A model generated the notes under the pieces. The model saw only the letters and a list, made by a program, of their open reading frames with translations, had not been told where the DNA came from and ran no database searches. This document shows, piece by piece, positions 9,054 through 18,045 of a stretch of DNA of 64,000 nucleotides. Position 1 is the stretch's first letter, and each line of letters starts with the position of its first letter. The translations under genes were made by a program, and so were the position numbers. Source of the stretch: Bacteroidales bacterium (GTDB lineage: Bacteria > Bacteroidota > Bacteroidia > Bacteroidales > Muribaculaceae); the NCBI GenBank assembly GCA_015060975.1, contig SUXI01000012.1:1-64000 (forward strand), read 5' to 3'.

Positions 9054-10858
9054 TGAAGAAATATACAATTCCCAATATTAAAGAATGGTTAAATGACCGA
9101 TTTTTACAATTGGTCATGTGGAGAGAGCATCATATAAAAGAAAAAACATTTGTTATTTTCTTGGCATTAATTGTAGGAATACTTTGCGGTCTTGCCGCAT
9201 TATTATTAAAATCTCTTATTCACTTTTTTTCTGGTCTTGTCACTTCGCATATTGAAATTTCACAGGGGAATTATCTTTATATTATATATCCGGTTATTGG
9301 TATTATTCTAACCAGTTTATATGTAAGATATATCGTCAAGGATAACATATCTCATGGTGTGACCCGTGTGCTACATTCTATTTCTCAAAATAAAAGCCGT
9401 CTTAAACGTCACAACATTTATTCTTCAATAATCGCAAGTTCAGTGACAATAGGATTTGGGGGGTCGGTTGGAGCAGAAGGACCAATTGTATATACAGGAG
9501 CGGCAATAGGGTCAAATCTTGGTCAAGCATTCCGTTTATCGCCTCGCATACTTATGATATTGGTAGGATGTGGAGCCGCCGCAGGCATTGCCGGAATTTT
9601 TAAAGCACCTATAGCCGGTATGCTTTTCACAATAGAGGTTTTAATGCTTGATTTAACCACTGTATCAATTATGCCATTACTCATTGCATCAATTACCAGT
9701 GCTACAATGGCATATATTTTTACAGGATATGATTTTGAATTTTTCTTTGTTCAGAGTGAATCATTTGTAACCAACCGCATTCCATTTGTCATTTTATTAG
9801 GTATTTTTTGTGGCATGTCATCCCTATACTTTACCAGAGTAATGAATATGATGGAAAATGTTTTCAAGAAAATTGGCACGCCATGGAAAAAAGCTACAAT
9901 AGGAGGTCTCATTCTTGCAGTATTAATATTTTTATTCCCTCCACTATTTGGTGAAGGATATTCATCTATCATAAATTTGCTTGGAGGCGATCCGTCAACA
10001 ATAGCCAATGGTAGTATTTTTTATGGAGATAAAGATGATGTTTGGTTTATCACTATATTTATCGGACTAATCATACTCACTAAAGTATTTGCGACATCAG
10101 CGACAAATGGCGGTGGTGGCGTGGGAGGCACATTTGCACCTTCTCTATATATGGGTTGCATGTCGGGGTTCTTTTTCGCATTTTTATTAAACCACCTATT
10201 TGGATTAGATTTATCTATTAAGAATTTCGCTTTAATGGGAATGGCAGGAGTAATGTCGGGAGTTATGCACGCTCCTTTAATGGCAATCTTCCTTACGGCA
10301 GAATTAACCGGTGGATATGATCTTTTTTTACCATTGCTCATCGTTTCAACCATATCATACGGCACAATAAAAATATTTGAGCCTTATAGCATTTACACCA
10401 TGCGACTTGCTCAGCGAGGGGAATTATTAACTCACCACAAAGACAAAGCTGTGTTGACATTATTAAAGATGGATAGCGTGATTGAAAGAGATTTTGCCAC
10501 AGTTAATCCCGAAATGAGTTTAAAAGAAATGGTAGAAGTAATATCCCAATCAAACCGCAATTTATTTCCGGTAATAAACTCAAAAAATGAATTGCTCGGC
10601 ATTGTATTACTTGACGACATACGAAATATAATGTTCCGACCCGATTTATATCGGAAAATGTATGTAAGACGATTCATGAGCATGCCTCCTGCCAGGGTCG
10701 AAGTTGGCGACAGCATGGAAAGCGTAATGAAAACGTTTGATCGCACCGGGGCATGGAATTTACCCGTTGTAGAAAATGGCAAATATGTAGGATTTGTATC
10801 TAAATCTAAGATATTCAATTCATACCGACGAGTGCTTCGCCACTACTCAGAAGATTAG
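9053..10858 (+). CDS. ClC-family chloride channel/transporter with C-terminal CBS pair
   Basis: A 601-residue inner-membrane protein. The transmembrane part (residues about 30-455) carries the ClC anion-pathway motifs: G-G-S-V-G-A-E-G-P near residue 140, with the gating Glu, and G-G-V-G-G-T-F-A-P near residue 355. Residues about 470-595 form two CBS domains (M-S-L-K-E-M-V-E-V-I and later M-E-S-V-M-K-T-F), which usually bind adenine nucleotides and regulate gating. The ATG shares one base with the stop of the upstream transferase. Whether it is a channel or a chloride/proton exchanger cannot be decided here. The end is convergent with folE, with 80 bases between them and no clear hairpin. Confidence 0.9.
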   Translation: MKKYTIPNIKEWLNDRFLQLVMWREHHIKEKTFVIFLALIVGILCGLAALLLKSLIHFFSGLVTSHIEISQGNYLYIIYPVIGIILTSLYVRYIVKDNISHGVTRVLHSISQNKSRLKRHNIYSSIIASSVTIGFGGSVGAEGPIVYTGAAIGSNLGQAFRLSPRILMILVGCGAAAGIAGIFKAPIAGMLFTIEVLMLDLTTVSIMPLLIASITSATMAYIFTGYDFEFFFVQSESFVTNRIPFVILLGIFCGMSSLYFTRVMNMMENVFKKIGTPWKKATIGGLILAVLIFLFPPLFGEGYSSIINLLGGDPSTIANGSIFYGDKDDVWFITIFIGLIILTKVFATSATNGGGGVGGTFAPSLYMGCMSGFFFAFLLNHLFGLDLSIKNFALMGMAGVMSGVMHAPLMAIFLTAELTGGYDLFLPLLIVSTISYGTIKIFEPYSIYTMRLAQRGELLTHHKDKAVLTLLKMDSVIERDFATVNPEMSLKEMVEVISQSNRNLFPVINSKNELLGIVLLDDIRNIMFRPDLYRKMYVRRFMSMPPARVEVGDSMESVMKTFDRTGAWNLPVVENGKYVGFVSKSKIFNSYRRVLRHYSED

Positions 10859-10938
10859 ATTTCTACTAAAATAATGCATAACCCAAATAAACCTCACGTC
10901 ACAACAACATCAAGGTTTAAACAAAATAAAACGTTCTA

Positions 10939-11520
10939 TTATATATTTAAAGATGCAAAAAACTCTTTGCGTAATGAGGGTGATATTTCAAATTCTCCCA
11001 TATATTCAACCGTAGTTGTTGAAGAATCTTGTTTTTCCACACCTCGCATCTTCATACACAAATGCTGAGCATTACATGTAACAATAACTCCTTTCGCATC
11101 TAAAACTTGAGCTACCGCCCTACACACTTCAGCCGTCAACCGTTCTTGCACTTGCAAACGCTGTGCATATACATTTACAATTCGAGCCAATTTACTTAAC
11201 CCAATCATTTTACCATTTGGGATATAACCTATTGACACTTTTCCAAAAAATGGTAAGATATGATGTTCACAGAAAGAATAAAATTCTATATCTTTAACAA
11301 TTATCAATCGAGAGCCACTATGTTCAAAAATCGCTTGATTAGCAATCTCAACGGCATCGGCTCTATAACCTTTAGTTGCGTAATATAATGCTTTTGCTGC
11401 TCGTATAGGAGTTTTTTTTAGTCCTTCTCTCGATGAGTCTTCGCCTAAAAGCTTTATTATCTCTTCAAAATGAAACGCAATTTTTTCAACGGTCTCGTTT
11501 GTATCCTTAATATGGTTCAT
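10939..11520 (-). CDS. folE: GTP cyclohydrolase I
   Basis: A 193-residue enzyme converting GTP to 7,8-dihydroneopterin triphosphate, the entry to folate synthesis. Zinc-binding and catalytic residues are visible: F-C-E-H-H-I-L-P near residue 83, and C-N-A-Q-H-L-C-M near 150. The active-site segment [10 protein letters not shown] is near 107, and the family signature Q-E-R-L-T is close behind it. The ATG at 11520 is preferred over the in-frame GTG at 11529, because an AGGAGGT sequence at 11528-11534 overlaps that GTG and sits seven bases before the ATG. It is last in the minus-strand block after the SPOR gene (26 bases apart). Confidence 0.92.
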   Translation of the reverse strand: MNHIKDTNETVEKIAFHFEEIIKLLGEDSSREGLKKTPIRAAKALYYATKGYRADAVEIANQAIFEHSGSRLIIVKDIEFYSFCEHHILPFFGKVSIGYIPNGKMIGLSKLARIVNVYAQRLQVQERLTAEVCRAVAQVLDAKGVIVTCNAQHLCMKMRGVEKQDSSTTTVEYMGEFEISPSLRKEFFASLNI

Positions 11521-11527
11521 TATATGC

Positions 11528-11534
11528 ACCTCCT
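11528..11534 (-). promoter_or_regulatory. Strong Shine-Dalgarno site of folE
   Basis: AGGAGGT on the minus strand lies seven bases before ATG 11520. Full Shine-Dalgarno sequences are rare in Bacteroidetes and almost no other gene in this window has one, so this site both decides the folE start and is itself unusual. Confidence 0.7.
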
Positions 11535-11546
11535 ATATAACACAAT

Positions 11547-12047
11547 TCACTGCACCACTACTATATTTTTCTTTCTTATTGTCATTGTATTTCCAGGGAA
11601 TGCCCGTCTCAATTCTCGTTGCGCTTTTCGTGCATCGTCTTCATTAAAAAATGTCCCCACCCACACTTGCCAATAAGGTAGATTTGAACTCACTTTCGCA
11701 CCGTATTGGGGAAATTTTGAATTTATCTTTTGTGACAAGTCAACAGCCTGCTTACGCTGATTCGCTTTATTGAAAGCCAAAATACGATAACTCAACTGTT
11801 TCCCAGTTGATATAACCGGTTTAAATTGCGCATCCTGAACATCCTTATCATCCACTTGGTCATCTGAGATTTCTAAAATACGGTTATTCAAACCTTGTGG
11901 TTGACTTATTTTTATTTTTGAGTTAGAATCGGCATTGATTATATCGACAATCGTAATATTATCATCTTTATTATCTGCATAGGCAAATAATACAACCGAC
12001 GATATAAACATTACAGATATTATACGATATAAATTATAATATGTCAT
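11547..12047 (-). CDS. SPOR-domain secreted protein
   Basis: A 166-residue exported protein: signal peptide at residues 1-25 (ending V-L-F-A-Y-A-D), an acidic variable region, and a C-terminal SPOR domain at about 88-166 (L-S-Y-R-I-L-A-F-N-K-A-N-Q, then Y-W-Q-V-W-V-G-T-F and A-R-K-A-Q-R-E-L). SPOR domains bind peptidoglycan glycan strands lacking peptide stems and often mark division sites. A terminator hairpin separates it from tpiA upstream, so it may have its own promoter. The neighbourhood is conserved in Bacteroidales, but the reason is not known. Confidence 0.87.
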   Translation of the reverse strand: MTYYNLYRIISVMFISSVVLFAYADNKDDNITIVDIINADSNSKIKISQPQGLNNRILEISDDQVDDKDVQDAQFKPVISTGKQLSYRILAFNKANQRKQAVDLSQKINSKFPQYGAKVSSNLPYWQVWVGTFFNEDDARKAQRELRRAFPGNTMTIRKKNIVVVQ

Positions 12048-12064
12048 TTCTAAAGCTAAAAGAG

Positions 12065-12096
12065 ACTAAGGCTACAATTTATTTCGCAGCCTTAGT
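12065..12096 (-). terminator. Intrinsic terminator of tpiA
   Basis: ACTAAGGCT (12065-12073) pairs perfectly with AGCCTTAGT (12088-12096) around a 14-base loop; on the minus strand the stem is followed by CTCTTTTAG. It lies 20 bases after the tpiA stop. Confidence 0.6.
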
Positions 12097-12116
12097 TTCA
12101 TATAAAAATTAATTAA

Positions 12117-12872
12117 TTAAAAGGCTGTTACAATTCCCATAAATGATTCAACTTCAAGAGAAGCACCGCCAATAAGACCACCATCTACATTTGGTTTTGC
12201 GAATAATTCAGCGGCATTTGAAGGCTTACAACTACCACCATAGAGAATTGAAGTATTTTCAGCAATGGTTTCTCCATATTTTGCAGCGATAACGCCACGA
12301 ATAAATGCATGCATTTCTTCTGCTTGATCAGCTGTTGCAGTCTTGCCTGTTCCAATTGCCCAAACCGGCTCGTATGCAAGAATTATTTTATCGAAATCCT
12401 CTGCCGATAGTTCAAAAAGAGCTTCTTCAATTTGTGCTTTTACGACTTCGAGATAAGAGCCGTTTTCACGTTCTTCAAGCACTTCGCCTATACAAAATAT
12501 TGGCGTTAAATTATTTTCAAGGGCAAGGTTTACTTTTGTTTTCAATATTTCTGATGTTTCACCATAATATTGACGACGTTCCGAATGACCAAGTATCACA
12601 TAAGTTGCACCTGTTGAAGCCACCATTGGAGCAGAAACTTCTCCTGTATATGCACCCGATTTATGATCGGCGCAATTTTCTGCGGCTAACCCAAGCTTTG
12701 ATGAATCAATAACATCATTAACTGAAGCGAGATGAGTAAAAGGCACCCCAATAATTACATCACAATTAACATTAGTGTTATTTAATGCATCATTAACACC
12801 TTTAGCAAGAGCAATACCTTCTTGTAAATTAGTGTTCATCTTCCAGTTGCCGGCTACAATTTTCTTTCTCAT
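12117..12872 (-). CDS. tpiA: Triosephosphate isomerase
   Basis: A 251-residue glycolytic enzyme interconverting dihydroxyacetone phosphate and glyceraldehyde 3-phosphate. Key sites are intact: N-W-K-M-N (Asn and Lys at residues 10-12), G-H-S-E-R-R near residue 97 (catalytic His), [12 protein letters not shown] near 167 (catalytic Glu and the flexible loop 6), and Y-G-G-S near 210 (phosphate binding). Length is normal. It lies 25 bases downstream of the DoxX-like gene in the same minus-strand operon and is followed by a terminator hairpin. Confidence 0.96.
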   Translation of the reverse strand: MRKKIVAGNWKMNTNLQEGIALAKGVNDALNNTNVNCDVIIGVPFTHLASVNDVIDSSKLGLAAENCADHKSGAYTGEVSAPMVASTGATYVILGHSERRQYYGETSEILKTKVNLALENNLTPIFCIGEVLEERENGSYLEVVKAQIEEALFELSAEDFDKIILAYEPVWAIGTGKTATADQAEEMHAFIRGVIAAKYGETIAENTSILYGGSCKPSNAAELFAKPNVDGGLIGGASLEVESFMGIVTAF

Positions 12873-12897
12873 TTTACTTTCTAATTATATTTAAACT

Positions 12898-14217
12898 TTA
12901 ATTGTTTTGTTTTTTATTTTCAATTTGCAAAGTTACATTCTTTTTTTTGTTTTTGCGAGAAAAAATAAACTTAACAACAAATATTAATGTATTAATAAGC
13001 CATAATGTTACCAATGACAATAAAAATGCAATTGAAATATTTCTGAATTGTTTTTCCCCTTCGGGATATAATACTTCCAATTTGCCTTTTTTCTCTTTCT
13101 CTGAAAAAATATCTGTAGGTATCGATGATAGCGTGCGTTTCCATTGTATTATTCCATCATTAACATATACCACCGATATTTTCCCTCGCGCAATCTCCTT
13201 TATAGCAGTATCTTCTGCGATAAACATTGGCCATTTCGCAAGAGAAATATCCATCCATCTACCTATTTGTTCTTTATCTTTTATTGCAAATATCCCTATC
13301 ATATCTCCACCTTGACCAACTACATAATCATACATTTCATTAATAAGATATGAATATGAAATATCAGCATAATTCAATTCAGGGATAAGTAATAAAATCT
13401 GTTTACCCGACTGAGACAATACTGTCGATGTCACATCTTCTCCATCAATATTTGATATTATTATGTCGGTAGCGTTTTCTTGTAATCGCTCATTATCTTC
13501 CTTTATCGCAATACGATCTACAAATGTCCATGTACTATCGGGCAAGCTATCTACTGCAAAACATTTCTTTACACCATCTCTTTCATATTCAAATTCATAT
13601 CGACAATTTTCTTCAACATCCCAATCCGAAAGAATAGAGTGTCCCTCTTTATAATTCCTAAAATCTATCAAAGGCTGCACATTATAACCCCAAAAACCAA
13701 TAGCCATAACATACACATACGCCAACCCTGCTACAATCCATTGAAAATGTTCATGGAACAACCCCTTTGTTTGGTTATTAAATTTCAACAAATAAACAAG
13801 AAATATTACTATTGCTACATTTTTAAAAAATGTAGCAACATTTGATATTTTCAAAAAGTCGCCAAAACACCCACAATCGTCAACCGGATTTGCAAACATA
13901 ATATATGTACTCAATGGTAACATAAATATCATAATCGCCATTGACAACCATACCGACACACGTTTATAGCATCCCACAGAAAGGGTTAAACCTACTACGA
14001 ATTCAAATGCGGAAATAGTCATTGCCAATATGACAACAAGTTGCCTTATGACATCCCACCCCCATACATTTAAATATTGTTCAATCTTATAAGTGAAACC
14101 CCATACATCAATCATCTTTGACAGACCCGACACGATGAATGTCGCACCCACCAATATACGAATTACCCATGTTACATAGGGAATATAACGCTTATTTGAT
14201 TGAATCACACGACTCAT
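12898..14217 (-). CDS. DoxX/MauE-like membrane protein (BT_3928-type)
   Basis: A 439-residue inner-membrane protein. Residues about 10-150 hold four transmembrane helices with the MauE/DoxX-type D-D-C-G-C-F-G-D motif near residue 112. A fifth helix lies near 160-180, then comes a soluble thioredoxin-fold-like region (about 190-390), and a final helix near 395-420 before a lysine-rich tail. Family knowledge: the same protein sits between DUF1599 and tpiA in many Bacteroidales genomes. The C-G-C motif hints at a thiol-redox role, but this is inference. The start overlaps the DUF1599 stop by four bases (ATGA). Confidence 0.8.
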   Translation of the reverse strand: MSRVIQSNKRYIPYVTWVIRILVGATFIVSGLSKMIDVWGFTYKIEQYLNVWGWDVIRQLVVILAMTISAFEFVVGLTLSVGCYKRVSVWLSMAIMIFMLPLSTYIMFANPVDDCGCFGDFLKISNVATFFKNVAIVIFLVYLLKFNNQTKGLFHEHFQWIVAGLAYVYVMAIGFWGYNVQPLIDFRNYKEGHSILSDWDVEENCRYEFEYERDGVKKCFAVDSLPDSTWTFVDRIAIKEDNERLQENATDIIISNIDGEDVTSTVLSQSGKQILLLIPELNYADISYSYLINEMYDYVVGQGGDMIGIFAIKDKEQIGRWMDISLAKWPMFIAEDTAIKEIARGKISVVYVNDGIIQWKRTLSSIPTDIFSEKEKKGKLEVLYPEGEKQFRNISIAFLLSLVTLWLINTLIFVVKFIFSRKNKKKNVTLQIENKKQNN

Positions 14218-14756
14218 TTATTTTCGGTAAGCTTAATAATTGCAAATATTGAATAATTAATCATATCCTTATAATTGGCATCTATACCTTCCGATACCAA
14301 TGTTTCACCATTATTATCTTCGATTTGTTTTGTGCGAAGAATCTTCATCAATATTAAATCGGTATATGAACATACTCGCATTGACCTCCACGCCTCATCA
14401 TAATCATGATTCTTTGCAATCATTAATGTTTTTGTTTCTTCAACAAGGCAATCATAAAGTTTGATAGCATCCTCCGGGATCATATCCTCTGTTTCGGAAT
14501 GCCCCTTAAGAAGCTGTATCAAGCCAATTATACCATAATTCACTATACCAATAAATTCAGGCAAAATACCTTCTCCCACTTTTGACTCTTTTTTTATTTC
14601 AAGAGAGCGTATGCGATTGGCTTTAATAAATATTTGGTCAGTAATAGATGTCGCTCGCATTATGCGCCACGCCGCACCATAATCATGCATTTTTTTTACA
14701 AATAAATCTCTACACAATTTCAGAGCCCGGTCAAACTGAGCATTTGTATCTACCAT
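14214..14756 (-). CDS. DUF1599 protein (nucleotide-modification-associated domain 1)
   Basis: A 180-residue soluble protein made of two similar halves. Each contains a K-x-x-D-Y-x-x-A-W-R-x-M-R motif (M-H-D-Y-G-A-A-W-R-I-M-R near residue 20 and N-H-D-Y-D-E-A-W-R-S-M-R near 118), the hallmark of DUF1599. The family also occurs in phage nucleotide-hypermodification loci, but in Bacteroidales it is a fixed chromosomal gene upstream of the DoxX-like protein and tpiA. It is the first gene of the operon and overlaps the next by four bases. Molecular function is unknown. Confidence 0.85.
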   Translation of the reverse strand: MVDTNAQFDRALKLCRDLFVKKMHDYGAAWRIMRATSITDQIFIKANRIRSLEIKKESKVGEGILPEFIGIVNYGIIGLIQLLKGHSETEDMIPEDAIKLYDCLVEETKTLMIAKNHDYDEAWRSMRVCSYTDLILMKILRTKQIEDNNGETLVSEGIDANYKDMINYSIFAIIKLTENK

Positions 14757-14951
14757 AATTATTATTATTTTTCAATATTACATTATAACCACAAAGTTAC
14801 TTAAAACTCCGAAAATATCAAATGTTACACAACGCAAATATTAATTTTATGAAATTTATAATGAAATAAACGGAACAATCATTACGTTTAATGTATATTT
14901 GGATTTTAAATATTATTTTTGCAAACAATTTAAATTTAAAACAAAACGAAT

Positions 14952-15374
14952 ATGTTAAAAACAGTATTATCAATATCAGGACGTCCCGGGTTATTTAAAT
15001 TAGTTAATCAAGGTAAAAACATGCTAATCGTCGAATCATTAGCAACTGGCAAACGCACTCCTGCATACGCCCACGACAAAGTTATTTCACTTGGGGACAT
15101 TGCTATATACACATTTGAGGACGACGTGCCATTAGCTGATGTTTTTGAATCTATAAAGGAAAAGCACAGCGGAAAAACCATTGATGTAAAATCATTAGGC
15201 AATGAAAATGAGATTCGCAAGCATTTTTCTGAAATTTTACCAAACTTTGATGAAGAACGTGTATATACCAATGACATCAAAAAAATATTCAATTGGTACA
15301 ACACTTTAATTACAGCAGGAATCACTAAATTTAAATCAGAAGACGACACAAATTCAGATGAATCTCAAGATTAA
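14952..15374 (+). CDS. DUF5606 protein
   Basis: A 140-residue soluble protein starting M-L-K-T-V-L-S-I-S-G-R-P-G-L-F-K-L. This opening, then L-I-V-E-S-L near residue 25 and I-K-K-I-F-N-W-Y-N-T-L near 110, match the DUF5606 family, which is conserved across Bacteroidetes. The N-terminal half looks like a small beta-barrel with a helical C-terminus; its function is unknown. A TATTTTTG sequence at 14914-14921 could be its -7 box. Confidence 0.85.
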   Translation: MLKTVLSISGRPGLFKLVNQGKNMLIVESLATGKRTPAYAHDKVISLGDIAIYTFEDDVPLADVFESIKEKHSGKTIDVKSLGNENEIRKHFSEILPNFDEERVYTNDIKKIFNWYNTLITAGITKFKSEDDTNSDESQD

Positions 15375-15440
15375 GACAGAATAAGAGATATGTATTATCT
15401 GCTACCTATAGCAGGTGTTATCTTTAATCTAAATTTACAC

Positions 15441-15483
15441 AAATAAACAAGGTAAACCATTTCCCGGCTCATCTTGTTTATTT
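15441..15483 (+). terminator. Hairpin after DUF5606
   Basis: AAATAAACAAG (15441-15451) pairs perfectly with CTTGTTTATTT (15473-15483) around a 21-base loop. The A/T-rich stem ends in T's and probably terminates the DUF5606 transcript. The rest of 15375-15630 shows no gene. Confidence 0.5.
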
Positions 15484-15630
15484 GCTTTAATAACAATCAA
15501 AAAAAAACAAAAAAGCGGACATTATTCCATAAAACTATTAATGCTAATTTTGATAATCAAATTTATTATACTATATTTGAATATCATTTTTTACTTATTA
15601 CTAATTTTAGTAATTTAAATCTTAACCAAA

Positions 15631-15864
15631 ATGAATGACATAACACAACTTTTCAATTCTTTATTAGACCAATATCAAAGTATCGATATTGCTGATAATG
15701 AATTAAAAAAAATGATTGCAGAAGATGACGAACTTCGTGAGGAATATCGTGAATGGTGTCATGCCGTAGGCAGCAGTGAAAAAAAAGGCTTCTTAGATTA
15801 TTGTGATGAATACAAACAATCACAAGACTCTATATGGGAATCACTTAAAGACTTTGACGAATAA
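15631..15864 (+). CDS. Small acidic protein upstream of aguA
   Basis: A 77-residue, strongly acidic, mostly helical protein (D-N-E-L-K-K-M-I-A-E-D-D-E-L-R-E-E-Y-R and a C-terminal S-L-K-D-F-D-E). It has no signal peptide or known domain. It ends 12 bases before aguA on the same strand, so it is likely part of that operon. Its low-complexity charge pattern is gene-like because the frame is uninterrupted and well placed, but I do not recognise the family. Confidence 0.65.
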   Translation: MNDITQLFNSLLDQYQSIDIADNELKKMIAEDDELREEYREWCHAVGSSEKKGFLDYCDEYKQSQDSIWESLKDFDE

Positions 15865-15876
15865 AGATATTGAAAT

Positions 15877-16896
15877 ATGCTACGATTACCTGCCGAATGG
15901 GAATCTTTTGGGGCAGTACTACTTTCTTGGCCCCATAAAGATAGCGATTGGAACTACATGCTTGATGAAGTAACCAAATGCTATATAAATATAGTTGAAG
16001 CTATTACAACAGAAACAAATGTAATTATTATTGCTCCCGACATTGAAATCCCTCAAAAACAATTAAGCCATATAAATCAATCACTCATCTCATTTTATGA
16101 GATTCCAACAAACGACACTTGGGCTCGCGATTTTGGAGTTATTACCACATGTAATGATAATGGCAATTTTATACTCAACGATTTTCAATTTAATGGTTGG
16201 GGACTAAAATTCGCCTCAAACAAAGACAACCTCATCACTCGATATATGATTAAACAAAAAGCAATCAATGGCACCTACAATAATTGCATGGGGTTTACTC
16301 TTGAAGGTGGGTCTATTGAAAGTGATGGGAAAGGGCTTTTGCTCACCACTTCAGAGTGTTTATTATCCCCCAATCGCAACGGTGATTTATCGAAAGAAGA
16401 AATTGAGCAAACTCTCATATCAACATTAGGCTTGAAGAAAATCCTCTGGCTCGACCACGGTTTTTTAGAAGGTGATGATACTGACAGCCATATTGACACA
16501 CTCGCTCGCATTGCCCCTAATGATACGATTGTATATGTTGGCACAAATGACGAAACCGACATTCATTATTCAACATTACAGTCAATGAAACAACAATTAA
16601 TGCAATTTACCACAATTGAAGGAAATTCTTTCAATCTTATTGAATTACCACTCCCCGACCCGATTTATGATGAAGATGGCAATAGGCTCCCAGCTACTTA
16701 CGCCAACTTTCTCATAATGGACAAATCGGTAATTATGCCAATATACGCTCAACATCATAAAGATTTATTGGCAACACAAATAATGCAAATCGCATTCCCT
16801 AACCATAAAATAATAACCGTTGATTGCAACGCTTTGATAAAACAACATGGCTCACTCCACTGCGTCACAATGCAACTTCCTAAAGAAATATTATAA
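15877..16896 (+). CDS. aguA: Agmatine deiminase
   Basis: A 339-residue enzyme of the peptidyl-arginine-deiminase fold that turns agmatine into N-carbamoylputrescine and ammonia. Visible motifs: D-T-W-A-R-D-F-G near residue 82, E-G-G-S-I-E-S-D-G near 148, L-D-H-G-F-L-E-G-D-D-T-D-S-H-I-D near 190 (active-site His and Asp), and the C-terminal G-S-L-H-C-V-T-M-Q-L-P with the nucleophilic Cys at about 329. It is followed three bases later by aguB; together they convert agmatine to putrescine. Confidence 0.93.
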   Translation: MLRLPAEWESFGAVLLSWPHKDSDWNYMLDEVTKCYINIVEAITTETNVIIIAPDIEIPQKQLSHINQSLISFYEIPTNDTWARDFGVITTCNDNGNFILNDFQFNGWGLKFASNKDNLITRYMIKQKAINGTYNNCMGFTLEGGSIESDGKGLLLTTSECLLSPNRNGDLSKEEIEQTLISTLGLKKILWLDHGFLEGDDTDSHIDTLARIAPNDTIVYVGTNDETDIHYSTLQSMKQQLMQFTTIEGNSFNLIELPLPDPIYDEDGNRLPATYANFLIMDKSVIMPIYAQHHKDLLATQIMQIAFPNHKIITVDCNALIKQHGSLHCVTMQLPKEIL

Positions 16897-16899
16897 CTT

Positions 16900-17790
16900 A
16901 TGTCAACTAAAATATTACGCACAGGCATTATACAACAACACAACACAGCCGATATTGCCGACAATCGCAATCGTTTAGCTCAAAAAATGCGAAAATTAGC
17001 TACACAAGGTGCCAAACTAATTGTTAATCAAGAGCTACATGACTCATTATATTTTTGCCAAGTAGAATCAACCGACAATTGCGACCTTGCTATTGCGATC
17101 CCCTCGGAAACAACCGATTTTTATTCATCTCTTGCAAAAGAGCTTGCTGTTGTAATTGTAACATCCCTTTTTGAGCGCAGAGCACCCGGGTTATACCACA
17201 ACACCGCTGTCGTATTTGAAAAAGATGGCTCTATCGCCGGCAAATATCGCAAAATGCACATTCCAGATGACCCGGCATATTACGAAAAATTTTATTTCAC
17301 TCCAGGAGATATAGGATTTGAGCCAATCGAAACCTCTGTAGGACGACTTGGGGTATTAGTGTGTTGGGATCAATGGTATCCCGAAGCAGCACGTCTCATG
17401 GCCTTGCGTGGAGCCGAAGTTCTAATATATCCAACAGCTATTGGATGGGAAAGTAGTGATACGCCCGAAGAACAAGCACGTCAACGCGAAGCATGGATTA
17501 CAATACAACGTGCTCATGCTGTTGCTAACGGACTCCCTGTCATATCAGTAAACCGTGTGGGACATGAAGCCGACCCATCGGGCAACACCAATGGTATTCA
17601 ATTTTGGGGAAGCAGTTTTGTTGCAGGTCCACAAGGAGAATTTTTATTTAATGCTCCTTCCAACTCAGAAATTGAAACTATAATTGACGTTGACATGCTA
17701 CGTTCTGAAAATGTTCGTAGGTGGTGGCCATTTCTTCGAGATAGAAGAATCGACGCATACAACAATCTAACATCTAGATTTATTGATTAA
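16900..17790 (+). CDS. aguB: N-carbamoylputrescine amidase
   Basis: A 296-residue nitrilase-superfamily amidase that releases putrescine, CO2 and ammonia from N-carbamoylputrescine. The catalytic triad is visible: Glu in N-Q-E-L-H near residue 46, Lys in Y-R-K-M-H-I-P near 124, and Cys in L-V-C-W-D-Q-W-Y-P near 158. Those motifs and the pairing with aguA, three bases upstream, support this specific assignment rather than a generic carbon-nitrogen hydrolase. Putrescine feeds polyamine synthesis. Confidence 0.93.
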   Translation: MSTKILRTGIIQQHNTADIADNRNRLAQKMRKLATQGAKLIVNQELHDSLYFCQVESTDNCDLAIAIPSETTDFYSSLAKELAVVIVTSLFERRAPGLYHNTAVVFEKDGSIAGKYRKMHIPDDPAYYEKFYFTPGDIGFEPIETSVGRLGVLVCWDQWYPEAARLMALRGAEVLIYPTAIGWESSDTPEEQARQREAWITIQRAHAVANGLPVISVNRVGHEADPSGNTNGIQFWGSSFVAGPQGEFLFNAPSNSEIETIIDVDMLRSENVRRWWPFLRDRRIDAYNNLTSRFID

Positions 17791-17885
17791 TATATAGTTT
17801 TTATGTTACAATAATCAACCTATTTAATACACGTTTTGGTCATCTATAATGTATTATTAGTTGAAACGCCTCAATTATAATGACA

Positions 17886-17917
17886 AAAAGCTATTGAGAT
17901 TCACCTCGATGGCTTTT
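17886..17917 (+). terminator. Terminator after aguB
   Basis: AAAAGCTATTGAG (17886-17898) pairs with CTCGATGGCTTTT (17905-17917) around a 6-base loop; the 13-bp stem has two G-U wobbles and is followed by a T-rich stretch. It separates the polyamine genes from mutA. Confidence 0.65.
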
Positions 17918-17964
17918 ACTTTATTCTTCATTAATGAAATTTTTCCATAAAATATTCATTTTTT

Positions 17965-17996
17965 ATTGGGATATGCACAAAGTTTTTGTAATTTTG
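17965..17996 (+). promoter_or_regulatory. Promoter of mutA-mutB
   Basis: TAATTTTG at 17989-17996 matches TAnnTTTG. ATTG at 17965-17968 is a near-consensus -33 box with a 20-base spacer. The predicted leader of about 45 bases shows no cobalamin-riboswitch-like structure. Confidence 0.6.
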
Positions 17997-18045
17997 TGTG
18001 ATTAAGAATAAACTTTCTAAAAACAATAAATTTAATAACCTTATT

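Noticed and set aside
10874..11068. Small plus-strand gene overlapping the 3' end of folE
   Set aside because: It is antisense to a clear enzyme gene, has no promoter and no recognisable features.
14214..14756. DUF1599 gene as part of a phage DNA-modification locus
   Set aside because: Its neighbours (DoxX-like protein, tpiA, SPOR, folE) are the normal Bacteroidales chromosomal set.
17997..18045. Cobalamin riboswitch upstream of mutA
   Set aside because: The predicted leader is under 50 bases and has no B12-box-like sequence or suitable stems.
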